Source of the DNA: Pantoea sp. 18069
GTDB lineage: Bacteria > Pseudomonadota > Gammaproteobacteria > Burkholderiales > Burkholderiaceae_C
Reading direction: 5' to 3'
Length of the DNA: 64,000 nt
Assembly (NCBI RefSeq): GCF_902706035.1
Contig: NZ_CACSJA010000023.1
Location: forward strand, 22,486-86,485
Shown: positions 40,531 through 49,860 of the stretch, piece after piece
Layout: each line of letters starts with the position of its first letter
Position numbering within the stretch: position 1 is the first letter of the stretch
Notes under the pieces: generated by a model
What the model was told of the DNA's origin: nothing
Seen by the model: the letters and a program-made list of their open reading frames with translations, nothing else
Database searches by the model: none
Program-made: the position numbers and the translations under genes

Positions 40531-42429
40531 ATGGACCGCAGAAAGTCTCTACGATTACTAGGTACGGCTGCCATCGCAGCGCAGATGCCCTTTGCAACGC
40601 TGGCGCGCGCGCAAGCACAGGCGGCCACGGCGCCGGCGGCGAGCAAGAAGGGCGTGATGCTGATGAACCGCATCGCACCTTCCGTGTCGCAGCTGTACAT
40701 CGCCAATCTGGACGGCAGCAACGAACGCAAGCTGCTGCTCGATGGCGACTTCGACTACAACGCCAGCCTCTCCAGCAATGGCGAATGGCTGCTGTTCACT
40801 TCCGAGCGACGGGGTGATGGCCAGTCCGATATCTACCGCGCCCGGCCTGACGGCACAGGCGTTTCGCCGGTCGTCGTCGATGACTCCATGGACGACGCTG
40901 CCGCGCTTTCGCCCGATGGCCGATTGCTCGCCTTCGTTTCCACGCGCAATGGCTACCGCGCCAACATCTGGCTCAAGGATCTCTACTCGGGCCGTCTCAC
41001 CCAGCTGACCGGCATCGGTGAAGTCCGCGGCCAGGACGGCAAGCCCGATTGCTATTTTCGTCCTGCATGGTCCGCAGATGGCCAGTGGATCGCGTTTTCC
41101 AGCGACCGCAACACCGAATGGACGGGGCACGATCAGGGCCAGGGATGGGAGCACACGCAGGAGCTGGCAATCTACGCGATCAAGCCCGATGGGACGGGTT
41201 TGCGCAAGATCGTCGGCAAGCCAGGCTACTGCCTCGGTTCGCCCAAGTGGTCGCCGGACGGCAAGCGCATCGTGTTCTATGAAATGACGGTGGAAGCCAC
41301 ATGGGGCGCGCGTCGACCCAACTACATCGGCAAGGCCTATTCGCAGATCGTTTCGGTGGACGCCGCCACAGGTGGCGATCGCGTGGAGCACACCACAGGC
41401 ACCGACCTCAAGCTGCAGCCGCAGTATCTGAGCGACACCGAAATCGGCTATCTCATCAAGTACGGGCCGAACGAAGGGTTGGCCTATACGTCGGGCCGTG
41501 CGCCGGTCAGGCAGCCCTTTGCGCGCGCACCGAGCTGGACGGCCGATGGCAAGTCCGTGATCTACGAGAAGGTCTCGTTCAAGCCGATACGTCCACTGAT
41601 GAAGCCGTTGTTCAGCTGGGACCCGGATTTCGAATACCGCCACATCGATGTCTATCCGCTCATGTCGCGAGATGGCTGGATTGCGTTCACCGACAAGCAA
41701 CTGGGCAACAGCTCGCTGTGGATCATGCGCGGCGATGGTTCGCAAAGGCGCAAGGTGTTCGAATCGTCGGGACAGGGCCTCGACGAAGCCAAGGTGCGCG
41801 TGGGCCTGGCGGGCGCATTCCAGCCTTGCTGGTCGCCCGATGGTCAGTGGCTGACGTTCGGTCTGGGCTACTGGTTCTTTGAGCGCAACACCATGGCGGC
41901 AGCGCTGTGGCGCGTGCGCCCTGACGGCAGTGGCGCGGAACAATTGACGGATGGCGTCGTGAATGCTGGTTTCCCGAGCTATTCCGGCGACGGCAAGGAA
42001 ATTGCCTACCGTGTGTGGGGTAAGGAGGAGCGTGGCCTGCGCATTCTGAATCTGGAAACCCGCAGGATCCGTGTCCTCACCAATGGCCAGGACAACATGC
42101 CGGGCTGGTCGCCCGACGGCAAGCGCATCGTCTTCACGCGCAAGCGCGACGACAGCAACTACGACATCTACACCATCCGTCCGGATGGCTCGGACCTATA
42201 CCGCTGCACCGACCATGGTTCAAGCGATGGTCACGCGGTGTGGGCCGCGGACGGACGCATTCTGTGGAGCGGCTCGCGGCATGGCTTTCGCGACGAGGCA
42301 GCGCTGTATGAACAGACGTTCCAGCAATACGGCCAGATTTACGTGATGGATGCGGACGGCCGCAACAAGAGAATTCTCACCGACAGCAAATGGGAAGACT
42401 CTATGCCGCTGTTCGTGCCCAGCCATTGA
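40531..42429 (+). CDS. TolB-like PD40 beta-propeller with Tat signal
   Basis: 632-aa exported protein. The N-terminus DRRKSLRLLGTAAIAAQMPF carries a twin-arginine motif (RRKSLRLL) and a signal ending ALARAQA. The rest is a chain of PD40/TolB-like repeats (SNGEWLLFTSERRGDGQSD, SPDGRLLAFVSTRNGYRAN, SADGQWIAFSSDRNTEWTG, SPDGKRIVFTRKRDDSNYD), enough for a full propeller plus an inserted domain around residues 245-340. Tat export suggests folding before transport, or a cofactor. No catalytic family is recognised. It follows the lactonase-like gene by 100 bp with Shine-Dalgarno AGGAG, probably co-transcribed. Confidence 0.78.
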   Translation: MDRRKSLRLLGTAAIAAQMPFATLARAQAQAATAPAASKKGVMLMNRIAPSVSQLYIANLDGSNERKLLLDGDFDYNASLSSNGEWLLFTSERRGDGQSDIYRARPDGTGVSPVVVDDSMDDAAALSPDGRLLAFVSTRNGYRANIWLKDLYSGRLTQLTGIGEVRGQDGKPDCYFRPAWSADGQWIAFSSDRNTEWTGHDQGQGWEHTQELAIYAIKPDGTGLRKIVGKPGYCLGSPKWSPDGKRIVFYEMTVEATWGARRPNYIGKAYSQIVSVDAATGGDRVEHTTGTDLKLQPQYLSDTEIGYLIKYGPNEGLAYTSGRAPVRQPFARAPSWTADGKSVIYEKVSFKPIRPLMKPLFSWDPDFEYRHIDVYPLMSRDGWIAFTDKQLGNSSLWIMRGDGSQRRKVFESSGQGLDEAKVRVGLAGAFQPCWSPDGQWLTFGLGYWFFERNTMAAALWRVRPDGSGAEQLTDGVVNAGFPSYSGDGKEIAYRVWGKEERGLRILNLETRRIRVLTNGQDNMPGWSPDGKRIVFTRKRDDSNYDIYTIRPDGSDLYRCTDHGSSDGHAVWAADGRILWSGSRHGFRDEAALYEQTFQQYGQIYVMDADGRNKRILTDSKWEDSMPLFVPSH

Positions 42430-42717
42430 ATTTCCGGTTTTTGCGCGTTCTTCCCGTTCGCGTGATGCATGGCCTTGCCGACTTGGCACTGGCGTGAATA
42501 TGGGGCGAATCGCCACCTGCAGGCACGCAGGGCGCAAACGGGCGCGACGCCGCCCCCGCGGCGCCGGTGTTCGGCAATCAAACCATGGGCCACGCGCGTT
42601 ATGGCATAAATGGTCTATCCAAACCGGCGTCCAGATGCTACAACGTCGACATACGGCAAGCGAATGCCTTGCAACTTGCGGCACTTTTCGCCTTTGGGTG
42701 TTGCCACGGGAGATCGT

Positions 42718-44640
42718 ATGGATGTCATCAGCAATTCGGCTGCGCGGTACGCTCGACTGCGCGAGGAGGAAATGTCGGTCGACGAATATCTGGCGCTGTG
42801 CCTGCGCGATCCCACGGCCTATGAAGGCGCCGCCCAGCGCATGCTGCTGGCCATGGGTGAGCCGGTCATGGTGGACACGCGCAACGACCCGCGCCTGTCG
42901 CGTCTGTTCGCCAACAAGATAATCCGCCGCTATCCCGCCTTTGCCGAGTTCTACGGCATGGAGGACTCGATCGAGCAGGTGGTGAGCTTCTTTCGCCACG
43001 CGGGCCAGGGGCTCGAGGAGCGCAAGCAGATCCTCTACCTGCTGGGCCCGGTGGGCGGGGGCAAGAGCTCGATCGCCGAGCGCCTGAAGTACCTGATGCA
43101 GAAAGTGCCGTTCTACGCGCTCAAGGGCTCGCCGGTCAACGAGTCGCCGCTGGGCCTGTTCGATGCCGTCGAGGACGGGCAGGTGCTCGAGGAGCAGTTC
43201 GGCATTCCGCGGCGCGCCCTGCAGCATGTGCTCTCGCCCTGGGCCGTCAAGCGCCTGGAGGAGCTCGGTGGCGATATCCGCCAGTTCCGCGTCGTCAAGC
43301 GCTACCCCAGCATTCTCAAGCAGGTCGCGATCGCCAAGACCGAGCCGGGCGACGAGAACAACCAGGACATTTCCAGTCTGGTGGGCAAGGTCGATATCCG
43401 CAAGCTCGAGAACTTCGCCCAGGACGACACCGACGCCTACAGCTACTCCGGCGGCCTGTGCCTGGCCAACCAGGGCCTGCTGGAGTTCGTGGAAATGTTC
43501 AAGGCGCCCATCAAGGTGCTGCACCCGCTGCTCACCGCGACGCAGGAAGGCAACTACAAGGGCACGGAAGGCTTTGGCGCGATTCCGTTCGACGGCATGG
43601 TGCTGGCGCACAGCAACGAGAGCGAGTGGAAGGCGTTTCGCAACAACCGCAACAACGAGGCTTTCCTCGATCGCATCTACATCGTCAAGGTGCCGTACTG
43701 CCTGCGCGTTTCCGAGGAAGTGAAGATCTACGAGAAGCTGATCCGCGAATCGTCGCTGGCCCACGCGGTCTGCGCGCCCGGCACGCTCAAGATGATGGCG
43801 CAGTTCGCGGTGCTCACGCGCCTCGTGGAGCCCGAGAACTCGAGCATCTTCAGCAAGATGCAGGTCTATGATGGCGAAAGCCTCAAGGACACCGACCCAC
43901 GCGCCAAGAGCTACCAGGAGTACCGCGACTTCGCGGGCGTCGATGAAGGCATGTCGGGCATCTCCACGCGCTTCGCGTTCAAGATCCTGTCGCGGGTGTT
44001 CAACTACGACAGCACCGAAGTCGCGGCCAACCCGGTGCACCTGATGTATGTGCTCGAGCAGCAGATCGAGCGCGAGCAGTTCTCGGCCGAGCTCGAGACC
44101 AAGTACACCGGCTACATCAAGGAGTACCTGTCGCCGCATTACGCCGAGTTCATCGGCAAGGAAATCCAGACCGCCTACCTCGAAAGCTACAGCGAGTACG
44201 GCCAGAACATCTTCGACCGCTACGTCACCTACGCCGACTACTGGATCCAGGACAACGAGTACCGCGACAACGACACCGGCGAAGCCTTCGACCGCGCCGC
44301 GCTCAATGCCGAGCTCGAGAAGATAGAGAAGCCCGCGGGCGTCGCCAACCCCAAGGATTTCCGCAACGAGATCGTCAACTTCGTGCTGCGTGCGCGCGCC
44401 AACAACCTGGGCAAGAACCCGGCGTGGACCAGCTACGAGAAGCTGCGCCTGGTGATCGAGAAGAAGATGTTCTCCAATACCGAGGAGCTGCTGCCCGTGA
44501 TCAGCTTCAACGCCAAGGCCAACGCCGAGGACGCGCGCAAGCACGAGGACTTCGTGATGCGCATGGAAGCCAAGGGCTACACGCCCAAGCAGGTGCGCCT
44601 GCTGTGCGAGTGGTACCTGCGCGTGCGCAAGAGCAGCTGA
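42718..44640 (+). CDS. prkA: PrkA-family serine protein kinase (YeaG-like)
   Basis: 640-aa PrkA protein, an AAA-like ATPase/kinase of the stress and nutrient-starvation response. The P-loop region is LLGPVGGGKSSIAERLKYLM (near residue 107). Family landmarks: FRHAGQGLEERKQILYLLGP, ALKGSPVNESPLGLFDA, SYSGGLCLANQGLLEFVEMF and the C-terminal kinase-like half with EYLSPHYAEFIGKEIQ. Start ATG at 42718 has GGGAGA 6 nt upstream; an open frame to 42610 is not supported. First gene of the conserved prkA-DUF444-spoVR set. The preceding gap 42430-42717 holds only a likely promoter and nothing else recognisable. Confidence 0.96.
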   Translation: MDVISNSAARYARLREEEMSVDEYLALCLRDPTAYEGAAQRMLLAMGEPVMVDTRNDPRLSRLFANKIIRRYPAFAEFYGMEDSIEQVVSFFRHAGQGLEERKQILYLLGPVGGGKSSIAERLKYLMQKVPFYALKGSPVNESPLGLFDAVEDGQVLEEQFGIPRRALQHVLSPWAVKRLEELGGDIRQFRVVKRYPSILKQVAIAKTEPGDENNQDISSLVGKVDIRKLENFAQDDTDAYSYSGGLCLANQGLLEFVEMFKAPIKVLHPLLTATQEGNYKGTEGFGAIPFDGMVLAHSNESEWKAFRNNRNNEAFLDRIYIVKVPYCLRVSEEVKIYEKLIRESSLAHAVCAPGTLKMMAQFAVLTRLVEPENSSIFSKMQVYDGESLKDTDPRAKSYQEYRDFAGVDEGMSGISTRFAFKILSRVFNYDSTEVAANPVHLMYVLEQQIEREQFSAELETKYTGYIKEYLSPHYAEFIGKEIQTAYLESYSEYGQNIFDRYVTYADYWIQDNEYRDNDTGEAFDRAALNAELEKIEKPAGVANPKDFRNEIVNFVLRARANNLGKNPAWTSYEKLRLVIEKKMFSNTEELLPVISFNAKANAEDARKHEDFVMRMEAKGYTPKQVRLLCEWYLRVRKSS

Positions 44641-44687
44641 GCGGTGCGCGCGCATCGCGCGCGCCGGACCATGGATCGGGGGCAAAG

Positions 44688-45956
44688 ATGGCATTGCATA
44701 TCATCGACCGCAGGCTTTCCGGCAAGAACAAGTCGGTGGGCAACCGCGAACGTTTCGTGCGCCGCTACAAGCAGCAGATTGCCGAGGCGGTGCAGCGCTC
44801 CGTGGCAAAGCGCGACATCCGCCATATCGAGCAGGCCGAGAGCATCACCATTCCGCGCAAGGACATCCGCGAGCCCTTGTTCCGCCACGGCCAGGGCGGC
44901 ATCTCCGACACCGTGCACCCGGGCAACAGCGAGCATGTGCGCGGCGACCGTATTGCGCGGCCCCGGGGCGGGGCGGGTGGCACGGGGTCGCAGGCCAGCG
45001 ACAGCGGCGAGGGCGAGGACGACTTCACCTTCACGCTGTCCAAGGAAGAGTTCATGGAGCTGTTCTTTGAAGATCTGGCGCTGCCGCGGCTGATGCGCAC
45101 CCATATCGCCAGCACCCAGCAGTACAAGATGCGCCGCGCCGGCTACAGCCACGACGGCACGCCGCAAAACCTCGCCTTGCTGCGCACCATGGGCGGTGCG
45201 CTGGGCCGGCGCATTGCGCTGACCAAGGCGCCGCAGCGCGAGCTCAAGACCTTGCAGGCCCAGCTCGAAGCCCTGCTGGCGCAGGACGATGGCACCAGCG
45301 AGGTGCTGGCCGAACTGCAGCAGCGCATCGATGCGCTCAAGAAGCGCATCGCCAAGGTGGCCTTTCTCGACCCCATCGACCTGCGTTTTCGCAGCCGCTC
45401 GCGCGTGCCCCAGCCCAGCAGCCAGGCCGTGATGTTCTGCCTGATGGACGTCTCTGGCTCCATGGACCAGGCGCGCAAGGATCTGGCCAAGCGTTTCTTC
45501 ATCCTGCTGTATCTGTTCCTTACGCGCCACTACGAGAAGATAGACATCGTCTTCATCCGCCACCACACCCAGGCCACCGAAGTCGGCGAGGACGAATTCT
45601 TCCATTCGCAGGAGACCGGCGGCACGGTGGTCAGCAGCGCGCTGGTGCTGCTCGACCAGATCATGCGCACGCGCTACCCCGCGGGCGACTGGAACATCTA
45701 TGTGGCCCAGGCCAGCGATGGCGACAATTTCAATGACGACGGCGCCAACTGCCGCAGCCTGCTGGCCGAGAAAATCCTGCCGCTGGTGCGCTACTTCGCC
45801 TATGTGCAGGTGGTGCAGGAGGAGCAAAGCCTGTGGCAGGAATACAGCCAGCTGGCGCGGCTGTTTTCGCACTTCGCGTTGCGCAAGGTTTCCGTGGCCG
45901 GCGATATCTACCCGGTCTTTCGCGATCTGTTCAAGAAAGAGGGGGTTGCTGTATGA
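44688..45956 (+). CDS. DUF444 family protein (YeaH-like)
   Basis: 422-aa DUF444 protein with a von Willebrand A-like C-terminal domain. The MIDAS-type motif is in VMFCLMDVSGSMDQARKD, with the supporting SETGGT-like ETGGTVVSSALVLL segment. The N-terminus MALHIIDRRLSGKNKSVGNR and RHIEQAESITIPRKDIREP are typical. It partners PrkA and SpoVR in many proteobacteria and is stress induced, possibly RpoS-dependent; the biochemical role is unknown. It lies 47 bp after prkA and overlaps the SpoVR gene by 4 bp. A Gly/Ala-rich linker (residues 85-108) separates the two parts. Confidence 0.95.
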   Translation: MALHIIDRRLSGKNKSVGNRERFVRRYKQQIAEAVQRSVAKRDIRHIEQAESITIPRKDIREPLFRHGQGGISDTVHPGNSEHVRGDRIARPRGGAGGTGSQASDSGEGEDDFTFTLSKEEFMELFFEDLALPRLMRTHIASTQQYKMRRAGYSHDGTPQNLALLRTMGGALGRRIALTKAPQRELKTLQAQLEALLAQDDGTSEVLAELQQRIDALKKRIAKVAFLDPIDLRFRSRSRVPQPSSQAVMFCLMDVSGSMDQARKDLAKRFFILLYLFLTRHYEKIDIVFIRHHTQATEVGEDEFFHSQETGGTVVSSALVLLDQIMRTRYPAGDWNIYVAQASDGDNFNDDGANCRSLLAEKILPLVRYFAYVQVVQEEQSLWQEYSQLARLFSHFALRKVSVAGDIYPVFRDLFKKEGVAV

Positions 45957-47578
45957 ACCTTTCTCAGTACCCGGTGCTTGCGCCGCGCCAGGGCACGCAA
46001 CCCTGGCGGCCGTCTGCCGCGGCCGAGCGCATGCAGCGCGGCGTGCCCTCGGCGCCGCTGCCTGCGGGCAAGCGTCCGGCGCAGCCGCTGCCGGACCCCA
46101 GCGACTGGACTTTCGAGCTGATCGAGCGCTACCACGCGGCGATTGCCGATACCGCCGGGCGCTTCGGCCTGGACACCTACCCCAATCAGCTCGAAGTGAT
46201 CTCGGCCGAGCAGATGATGGACGCCTACGCGGGCGCGGGCATGCCGGTGGGCTACCGCCACTGGAGCTATGGCAAGGACTTTCTCGCCACCGAGCGGCGC
46301 TACCGCCGCGGCCACATGGGCCTGGCCTATGAGATCGTGATCAACTCCAACCCCTGCATCAGCTACCTGATGGAGGAAAACACCACCGCCATGCAGGCGC
46401 TGGTGATCGCCCACGCGGCCTACGGGCACAACAGCTTCTTCAAGAACAACTACCTGTTCGGCATGTGGACCGATGCGGGCAGCATCATCGACTACCTGGT
46501 CTATGCGCGCGATTTCGTCGCCCAGTGCGAGGAGCGCCATGGCCTGGAAGCCGTGGAGCAGTGGCTCGACTCCTGCCATGCGCTGGCCAACCTGGGCGTG
46601 GACCGCTACCGTCGTCCGAGCAAGAAGAACCTCGCGCGCGAACGCGCCGAGCGCGAGCAGCGCGAGGCCTATGCCCAGCAGCAGGTGAATGTGCTGTGGC
46701 GCACGCTGCCCACGCGCCCGGACAAGGACAGCGCGGCGCAGGAAGACGAGCGCTTTCCCAAGGAGCCCGAAGAGAACCTGCTGTACTTCGTCGAGAAGAA
46801 CGCGCCGCTGATGGAGCCCTGGCAGCGCGAGATCGTGCGCATCGTGCGCAAGATCGCCCAGTATTTCTACCCGCAGCGCCAGACCCAGGTGATGAACGAA
46901 GGCTGGGCCACGTTCTGGCACTACACCCTGCTCAACACCATGTACGACGAGGGCTGGCTCACCGACGGCGTGATGATCGAATGGCTGTCCTCGCACACCA
47001 ATGTGATCTACCAGCCGCCCGCGGGGCACCGCGCCTACAGCGGCATCAACCCCTATGCGCTGGGCTTCGCGATGTACCGCGACATCCGGCGCATCTGCCA
47101 GGAGCCGACCGAGGAAGACCGGCGCTGGTTCCCGGACATGGCCGGCACGCCCTGGCTGCCGGCGCTGCACCACGCGATGCAGAACTTCAAGGACGAGAGC
47201 TTCGTGGGCCAGTTCCTGAGCCCGCAACTGATGCGCGACATGCGGCTGTTCTCCATCCATGACGATTCCAGCCAGCGCGAGCTGCTGGTCAGCGCCATCC
47301 ACAACGAAGACGGCTACCGCACGCTGCGCCAGACCCTGTCGCAGCAGTATGACCTGGGCGCGCGCGAGCCCAATATCCAGGTCTGGAACGTGAACCTGCG
47401 CGGCGACCGGGGCCTCACGCTGCGCCACACCCGCTACCAGGGCCGCCCGCTCACGGACGACGTGCAGGAAGTGCTCAAGCACGCGGCGCGCCTGTGGGGC
47501 TTTGGCGTGCAGCTCGAAAGCGTCGATGCCGACGGTGAAGCGCCCGTGCTGCTGCACTCCGTGCCGGGGCCTGGCTGA
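45953..47578 (+). CDS. SpoVR family protein (YcgB-like)
   Basis: 541-aa SpoVR/YcgB protein, third member of the PrkA-DUF444-SpoVR module. Features: SDWTFELIERYHAAIADTAG, GYRHWSYGKDFLATERRYRR, INSNPCISYLMEENTTAMQA, HAAYGHNSFFKNNYLFGMW, MNEGWATFWHYTLLNTMYDE and NPYALGFAMYRDIRRICQEP. Many His/Glu residues suggest a metal site (HxxYGHN, NEGWATFWH). The ATG overlaps the preceding stop and has AAGAGGGGG upstream. Extra open frame upstream (to 45833) belongs to an overlapping shadow. Function in non-spore-formers is unknown. Confidence 0.95.
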   Translation: MNLSQYPVLAPRQGTQPWRPSAAAERMQRGVPSAPLPAGKRPAQPLPDPSDWTFELIERYHAAIADTAGRFGLDTYPNQLEVISAEQMMDAYAGAGMPVGYRHWSYGKDFLATERRYRRGHMGLAYEIVINSNPCISYLMEENTTAMQALVIAHAAYGHNSFFKNNYLFGMWTDAGSIIDYLVYARDFVAQCEERHGLEAVEQWLDSCHALANLGVDRYRRPSKKNLARERAEREQREAYAQQQVNVLWRTLPTRPDKDSAAQEDERFPKEPEENLLYFVEKNAPLMEPWQREIVRIVRKIAQYFYPQRQTQVMNEGWATFWHYTLLNTMYDEGWLTDGVMIEWLSSHTNVIYQPPAGHRAYSGINPYALGFAMYRDIRRICQEPTEEDRRWFPDMAGTPWLPALHHAMQNFKDESFVGQFLSPQLMRDMRLFSIHDDSSQRELLVSAIHNEDGYRTLRQTLSQQYDLGAREPNIQVWNVNLRGDRGLTLRHTRYQGRPLTDDVQEVLKHAARLWGFGVQLESVDADGEAPVLLHSVPGPG

Positions 47579-47686
47579 AAAACGCTCCCTGAGCGCTAAT
47601 GCCGTCAGTTCAAGCTTCGGGGCGGCCATCCCCTCTGCGCCGGGACACGCCGGCTGCATGCGCCGTGGGTGGCGCGCGCCCTGCGT

Positions 47687-48958
47687 CTAGCTACCCTGGA
47701 TGACGTCATCGAGAATATCGAGCGCGCGGTCGAACAGCGCGTCGTCGATGGTCAGCGGATAGAGAAAGCGCACGACGTTGCCATACAGGCCGCAGTTCAG
47801 CAGCAGCAGGCCCCGGGACAGCGCGGCCCGCAATATGGCGTTCACGCGCTCGACGTCGGGTGCATGCGTGCCGGCCTTGCGCAATTCCATGGCGACCATC
47901 GAGCCCAGGCCGCGCACTTCCACGATGCCCGCGTCCGCCGCCTGCAAGCGCTTGAGGCGGGCCTGTAGCCTGTCGCCCAGCGTCTGGGCGCGCGCGCAGA
48001 GCTTTTCATCTTCGATGATGTCGAGCACCGCATGGGCCGCCGCCACGGACAGCGGATTGGCCGCGTAGGTGCTGCCCAGTCCGCCCGGTGCCGGCGAGTC
48101 CATGACCGCCGCGCGGCCGACGACGCCAGCCAGCGGCATGCCGCCGCCCAGGCTCTTGGCCATGCAGATCAGATCGGCGTGGACGCTGTGGTGCTGCATG
48201 GCGAACAGCCGCCCCGTGCGGCCGAAGCCGGTCTGTACCTCGTCGGCAATGAGCAAGATGCCATGGGTGTCGCACAGCGCGCGCAGGCTTTCTAGCAGCG
48301 CGGGCGGCGCGGGGTAGAAGCCGCCTTCGCCCTGCACCGGCTCGATCAGGATCGCGGCGACGCGCTGCGGGTCCACATCCACCTTGAAAAGCCGGGCCAG
48401 CGCGGCCAGCGCATCGTCGACGCTCACGCCCAGCGCTTCGCTGGGGAAGGGCAGGTGATAGACCTCGGGCACCATGCTGCCAAAACCGGCCTTGTAGGGC
48501 TCGACCTTGCCGGTCAGCGACAGCCCCAGCAGCGTGCGGCCGTGGAATGCGCCGTTGAACGCGATCAGCGCCGAGCGGCCCGTGGCATGGCGCGCGATCT
48601 TCACCGCGTTTTCCACGGCTTCTACGCCGGTGGTGAACAGCGCCGTCTTGGCCGGGCCCGCGATAGGCGCGAGCGCGTTGAGGCGCTCGGCCAGCGCGAT
48701 GGCGCTTTCATAGGCCACGACCTGGAACGCGGTGTGGGTGAAGCGCGCGAGCTGCTGCTCTATGGCCGCGACCACGCGGGGATGGCGGTGCCCGGTGTTG
48801 AGCACCGCGATACCGGCTGAGAAGTCTATGTATTGCCGGCCTTCGGTGTCGGTGATCAGCGCGTTGTCGGCCTGGGCGGCGTGGAAGTGGCACAGCACGC
48901 TGATGCCGCGCGGCATGGCCGCGATCCGGCGCAGCTGTAGTTCGGTGTTGGTGCTCAT
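47687..48958 (-). CDS. gabT: 4-aminobutyrate/5-aminovalerate-type aminotransferase, class III
   Basis: 423-aa PLP-dependent class III aminotransferase, consistent with GabT/DavT, which moves the amino group of 4-aminobutyrate to 2-oxoglutarate. Features: CHFHAAQADNALITDTEGRQ, YIDFSAGIAVLNTGHRHPRV, TGVEAVENAVKIARHATGR, the GAFHGRT motif, LIADEVQTGFGRTGRLFAM and the PLP lysine in LICMAKSLGGGMPLAG. Start taken as the second ATG (48958, MSTNTELQLRRIAAMPRG); one four codons earlier (48970) is possible. Divergent from phaR and convergent with the SpoVR gene. GabT versus DavT cannot be separated by sequence reading. Confidence 0.9.
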   Translation of the reverse strand: MSTNTELQLRRIAAMPRGISVLCHFHAAQADNALITDTEGRQYIDFSAGIAVLNTGHRHPRVVAAIEQQLARFTHTAFQVVAYESAIALAERLNALAPIAGPAKTALFTTGVEAVENAVKIARHATGRSALIAFNGAFHGRTLLGLSLTGKVEPYKAGFGSMVPEVYHLPFPSEALGVSVDDALAALARLFKVDVDPQRVAAILIEPVQGEGGFYPAPPALLESLRALCDTHGILLIADEVQTGFGRTGRLFAMQHHSVHADLICMAKSLGGGMPLAGVVGRAAVMDSPAPGGLGSTYAANPLSVAAAHAVLDIIEDEKLCARAQTLGDRLQARLKRLQAADAGIVEVRGLGSMVAMELRKAGTHAPDVERVNAILRAALSRGLLLLNCGLYGNVVRFLYPLTIDDALFDRALDILDDVIQGS

Positions 48959-49215
48959 CTGGCGGTCCATGCAGGCCGGCGCACCCGGCCCGTTGCCCGA
49001 TGGTGCGCTGCAGGGAATGCATATGGCTGTAGGCGACCGCAGCGATGCGTTGCCGGCAAAGCCCCCTTTGTCGGCCGCGATGGGATCGCTGCGCCAGGCG
49101 CCTTGCCGTCCGTTCTTTCCCCGGGAGCAAGGGGTTTTCTCTGTGTTTGACGCTGCTGCTCGCGCTCAGGGTAAGTTCTGCGCAAGCGCAGCGTGGGGTA
49201 TGTCTAAAATCCCTG

Positions 49216-49226
49216 TTGCAGTGCAA
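49216..49226. promoter_or_regulatory. Putative PhaR autoregulatory palindrome
   Basis: TTGCAGTGCAA, a perfect 5-1-5 palindrome, lies 32 bp upstream of the phaR start. PhaR repressors bind TGCA-rich sequences of this type in phaR and phaP promoters. The 300-bp gap 48959-49258 between the divergent aminotransferase and phaR holds otherwise only unassigned promoter sequence. Confidence 0.6.
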
Positions 49227-49258
49227 AGCAGGGGCGCCATGCCCCAGAGGAGTCAGCC

Positions 49259-49792
49259 GTGCAAGAGAATCAGACACCGAACGCGCCAGCCAAGCCCCGG
49301 CCGCGCGTCATCAAGAAGTACCCGAATCGCAGGCTCTACGACACGGACACCTCCACCTACATCACGCTGTCGGAAGTCAAGTCGCTGGTCATGGCCAACG
49401 AGCAGCTCGTGGTGCGCGACGCCAAGACCGGCGACGACCTCACGCGCAGCATCCTGCTGCAGATCATTCTCGAGGAAGAAGCCGGCGGCGCGCCGATGTT
49501 CACCGAAGCCGTGCTGGCCAACATCATCCGTTTCTACGGCCACGCGATGCAGGGCAGCATGGGCGCGAGCCTCGAGAAGAACGTGCAGATGTTCAGCGAC
49601 TTTCAGGCCCGTATGGTGGAGCAGGGCGCGACCCCCGAAATGTGGAACCAGTTCGTGCGCATGCAGCCCTCGCTGATGCAGGGCATGGTCGGCAACTACC
49701 TGGGCCAGTCGCAGACCATGCTCACGCAGATGCAGGAGCAGATGCAAAAGCAGACCGAGCAGATGCTCGAGGCGATGGGCTTGAAGCGTTAG
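49259..49792 (+). CDS. phaR: Polyhydroxyalkanoate synthesis repressor PhaR
   Basis: 177-aa PHA regulator. The N-terminal PHB/PHA accumulation DNA-binding domain (about residues 16-76) reads RVIKKYPNRRLYDTDTSTYI, LSEVKSLVMANEQLVVRDA and TGDDLTRSILLQIILEEE. The following PHB_acc domain is about residues 80-118 (MFTEAVLANIIRFYGHAMQ). The C-terminal part is Gln/Met-rich and helical (MQEQMQKQTEQMLEAMG), suited to granule contact. It represses phasin genes and its own gene until PHA granules titrate it. Start is GTG with AGAGGAG 6 nt upstream, better than any internal ATG. No other pha genes are in the window. Confidence 0.96.
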   Translation: MQENQTPNAPAKPRPRVIKKYPNRRLYDTDTSTYITLSEVKSLVMANEQLVVRDAKTGDDLTRSILLQIILEEEAGGAPMFTEAVLANIIRFYGHAMQGSMGASLEKNVQMFSDFQARMVEQGATPEMWNQFVRMQPSLMQGMVGNYLGQSQTMLTQMQEQMQKQTEQMLEAMGLKR

Positions 49793-49860
49793 GCTTGTTT
49801 CGCCCTGAGCAAGTCTCGCCATGCGTTATCAAGAAACAGCAGGGCTTGCCCATGAGGACA

